Positions 6,275-7,014 of a DNA stretch of 7,014 nucleotides are shown here, in pieces (positions within the stretch are counted from its first letter, which is position 1; each line of letters begins with the position of its first letter). Position numbers and translations under genes: made by a program. Origin of the DNA: DASYUM01 sp036001225 (GTDB lineage: Bacteria > Methylomirabilota > Methylomirabilia > Rokubacteriales > DASRDR01); contig DASYUM010000323.1 in the NCBI GenBank assembly GCA_036001225.1, positions 1 to 7,014 of the forward strand. Direction: 5' to 3'. Under the pieces are notes generated by a model, which did not search any database, had not been told where the DNA came from, and was given only the letters and a program-made list of their open reading frames with translations.

Positions 6275-7014
6275 CTAGGCGGAACCCCCCCGCATCCCCG
6301 GCGGCGCCGGCCCGATCCCGCCGCCATCGTCGGCGGGCCACTCGAGCGACTTCTTCCGTCGGGCCCCCACGAGGTAGGCCGCGCAGGCCACGATGCTCGC
6401 CACCGAGATCAGGGCCCCGATCCGCAGCCCGGTGGGCTGGTATCGGAACTCCACCCGGTGCACCCCGGCCGGCATCTCCACGGCTCGGAGGATGTAGTTC
6501 GCCTTGAGGACCGGCCTCACCGCGCCGTCGAGGTACGCCACCCAGGCCGGGTAGTAGATCTCGCTCAGGACCAGGAACCCCGGCTGCGCGTAGTCTGTCT
6601 CCAGCCGGATCCGCTCCGGCGAGTACTCCCGGATGTCGATCCGGGCCTTCCGGGCGCCTTCCCGTCCGCTCGTCTCGAGAGTCGGCGCCTCCTCCAGCAC
6701 CACCAGCGTCCTCACGTCGATCTCCCCGTCCCGCAATGCCGTGAGAATGGCGTCCGGATCCCGCATCACCGCGTACCGGTACACGTCGAACGCCCGCGGC
6801 AGCTCGCCGAGGTTCCGATACACGTTGACCGTGCCGAGCTCGGCCACCAGCTCCAGGGTCCTGTCGTTCAGATAGCCCGACGACAGCACGTATCGCACGT
6901 TCAGCATGTCGACGGGAGTCCCGAGCCGCCGGATCATCACGACCCCGGAGCTGCGCGCATACAGGGTCTCGCGCGCGTACCCGTTCACGACGTTGGCGAA
7001 CTCATAGTAGCGCC
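6275..7014 (-). CDS. YfhO-family membrane protein, C-terminal part (5' end outside window)
   Basis: The frame is open through the right edge, so only the last 245 residues and the TAG stop (6277-6275) are present. A GTG at 6988 is internal, because in-frame codons RYYEFANV precede it. Hallmarks of the YfhO C-terminal region appear in order: LNVRYVLSS (a 'lnvkYvl'-like motif), NVYRN followed by LPRAF, then SPERIRLE, PGFLVLSEIYYPAW, LDGAVRPV, and PAGVHRVEFRYQP. One final membrane helix follows (about 6360-6423), then a short basic segment (RRKK) and a Gly/Pro-rich tail of about 25 residues. YfhO proteins are large multi-spanning GT-C-like proteins. Bacillus YfhO and related proteins have been linked to lipoteichoic-acid glycosylation, and many homologues sit in polysaccharide loci. 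The soluble part seen here would be extracytoplasmic. Family assignment is strong. The substrate is unknown and the catalytic region is not in the window. Confidence 0.88.
   Translation of the reverse strand, partial: RYYEFANVVNGYARETLYARSSGVVMIRRLGTPVDMLNVRYVLSSGYLNDRTLELVAELGTVNVYRNLGELPRAFDVYRYAVMRDPDAILTALRDGEIDVRTLVVLEEAPTLETSGREGARKARIDIREYSPERIRLETDYAQPGFLVLSEIYYPAWVAYLDGAVRPVLKANYILRAVEMPAGVHRVEFRYQPTGLRIGALISVASIVACAAYLVGARRKKSLEWPADDGGGIGPAPPGMRGGSA

Larger units (their letters stand above)
1..7014 (-). other. Part of a surface-glycan biosynthesis operon
   Basis: Five co-directional genes are separated by 30, 16, 7 and 8 bases, with no hairpin-plus-T-run terminator and no promoter-sized gap. 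The content is a YfhO-family protein, a GT4 enzyme, a Wzx-type flippase, a GT2 enzyme and a GT-C-like protein, which is typical of an O-antigen, exopolysaccharide or glycoprotein-glycan locus. Both end genes are cut by the window, so promoter, terminator, priming transferase and polymerase must be sought outside it. Confidence 0.8.

Noticed and set aside
6245..6310. G+C-rich inverted patches near the end of the YfhO-family gene considered as a terminator
   Set aside because: There is no stable stem followed by a T run, and the patches are mostly coding or within 30 bases of the next start.

Overview
The window is a densely packed, very G+C-rich piece of bacterial chromosome. All five genes I can support lie on the minus strand, so they read from the right edge to the left edge. 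Gaps between them are 30, 16, 7 and 8 bases, there is no room for internal promoters or terminators, and no stretch over 40 bases is non-coding. It looks like the middle of one surface-polysaccharide or glycoconjugate operon that runs off both ends. No RNA gene, CRISPR array, insertion sequence or attachment site was seen. The base composition, codon use and GTG/TTG starts fit a high-G+C Gram-negative or environmental lineage (for example Myxococcota-type, Acidobacteriota or Methylomirabilota/Rokubacteria-type). The sequence alone does not settle the taxon.

Layout in transcription order: (1) 7014-6275, the C-terminal 245 residues of a YfhO-family membrane protein. (2) 6244-5111, a GT4-type (GT-B fold) glycosyltransferase with a probable TTG start. 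(3) 5094-3661, a Wzx-type polysaccharide flippase. (4) 3653-2661, a GT2-type (GT-A fold) glycosyltransferase with C-terminal membrane segments. (5) 2652 to the left edge, the first 884 residues of a very large polytopic protein, which is easy to miss because it is open through the window boundary and a longer open frame lies antisense to it. Its C-terminal part carries a GT-C-like catalytic loop. Its N-terminal ~530 residues hold about eight membrane segments and two related extracytoplasmic beta-sandwich-like domains.

Working model (inference): the GT4 and GT2 enzymes build a lipid-linked oligosaccharide on the cytoplasmic face, and the flippase moves it across the inner membrane. The YfhO-like and GT-C-like membrane proteins then add sugars to it, or transfer it, on the outer face using polyprenyl-phosphate-linked donors. 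A priming transferase, polymerase and export or ligase genes are not in the window and may lie beyond its edges. The most interesting item is the architecture of the leftmost protein, with its duplicated, probably periplasmic domains threaded between membrane helices upstream of a GT-C core.
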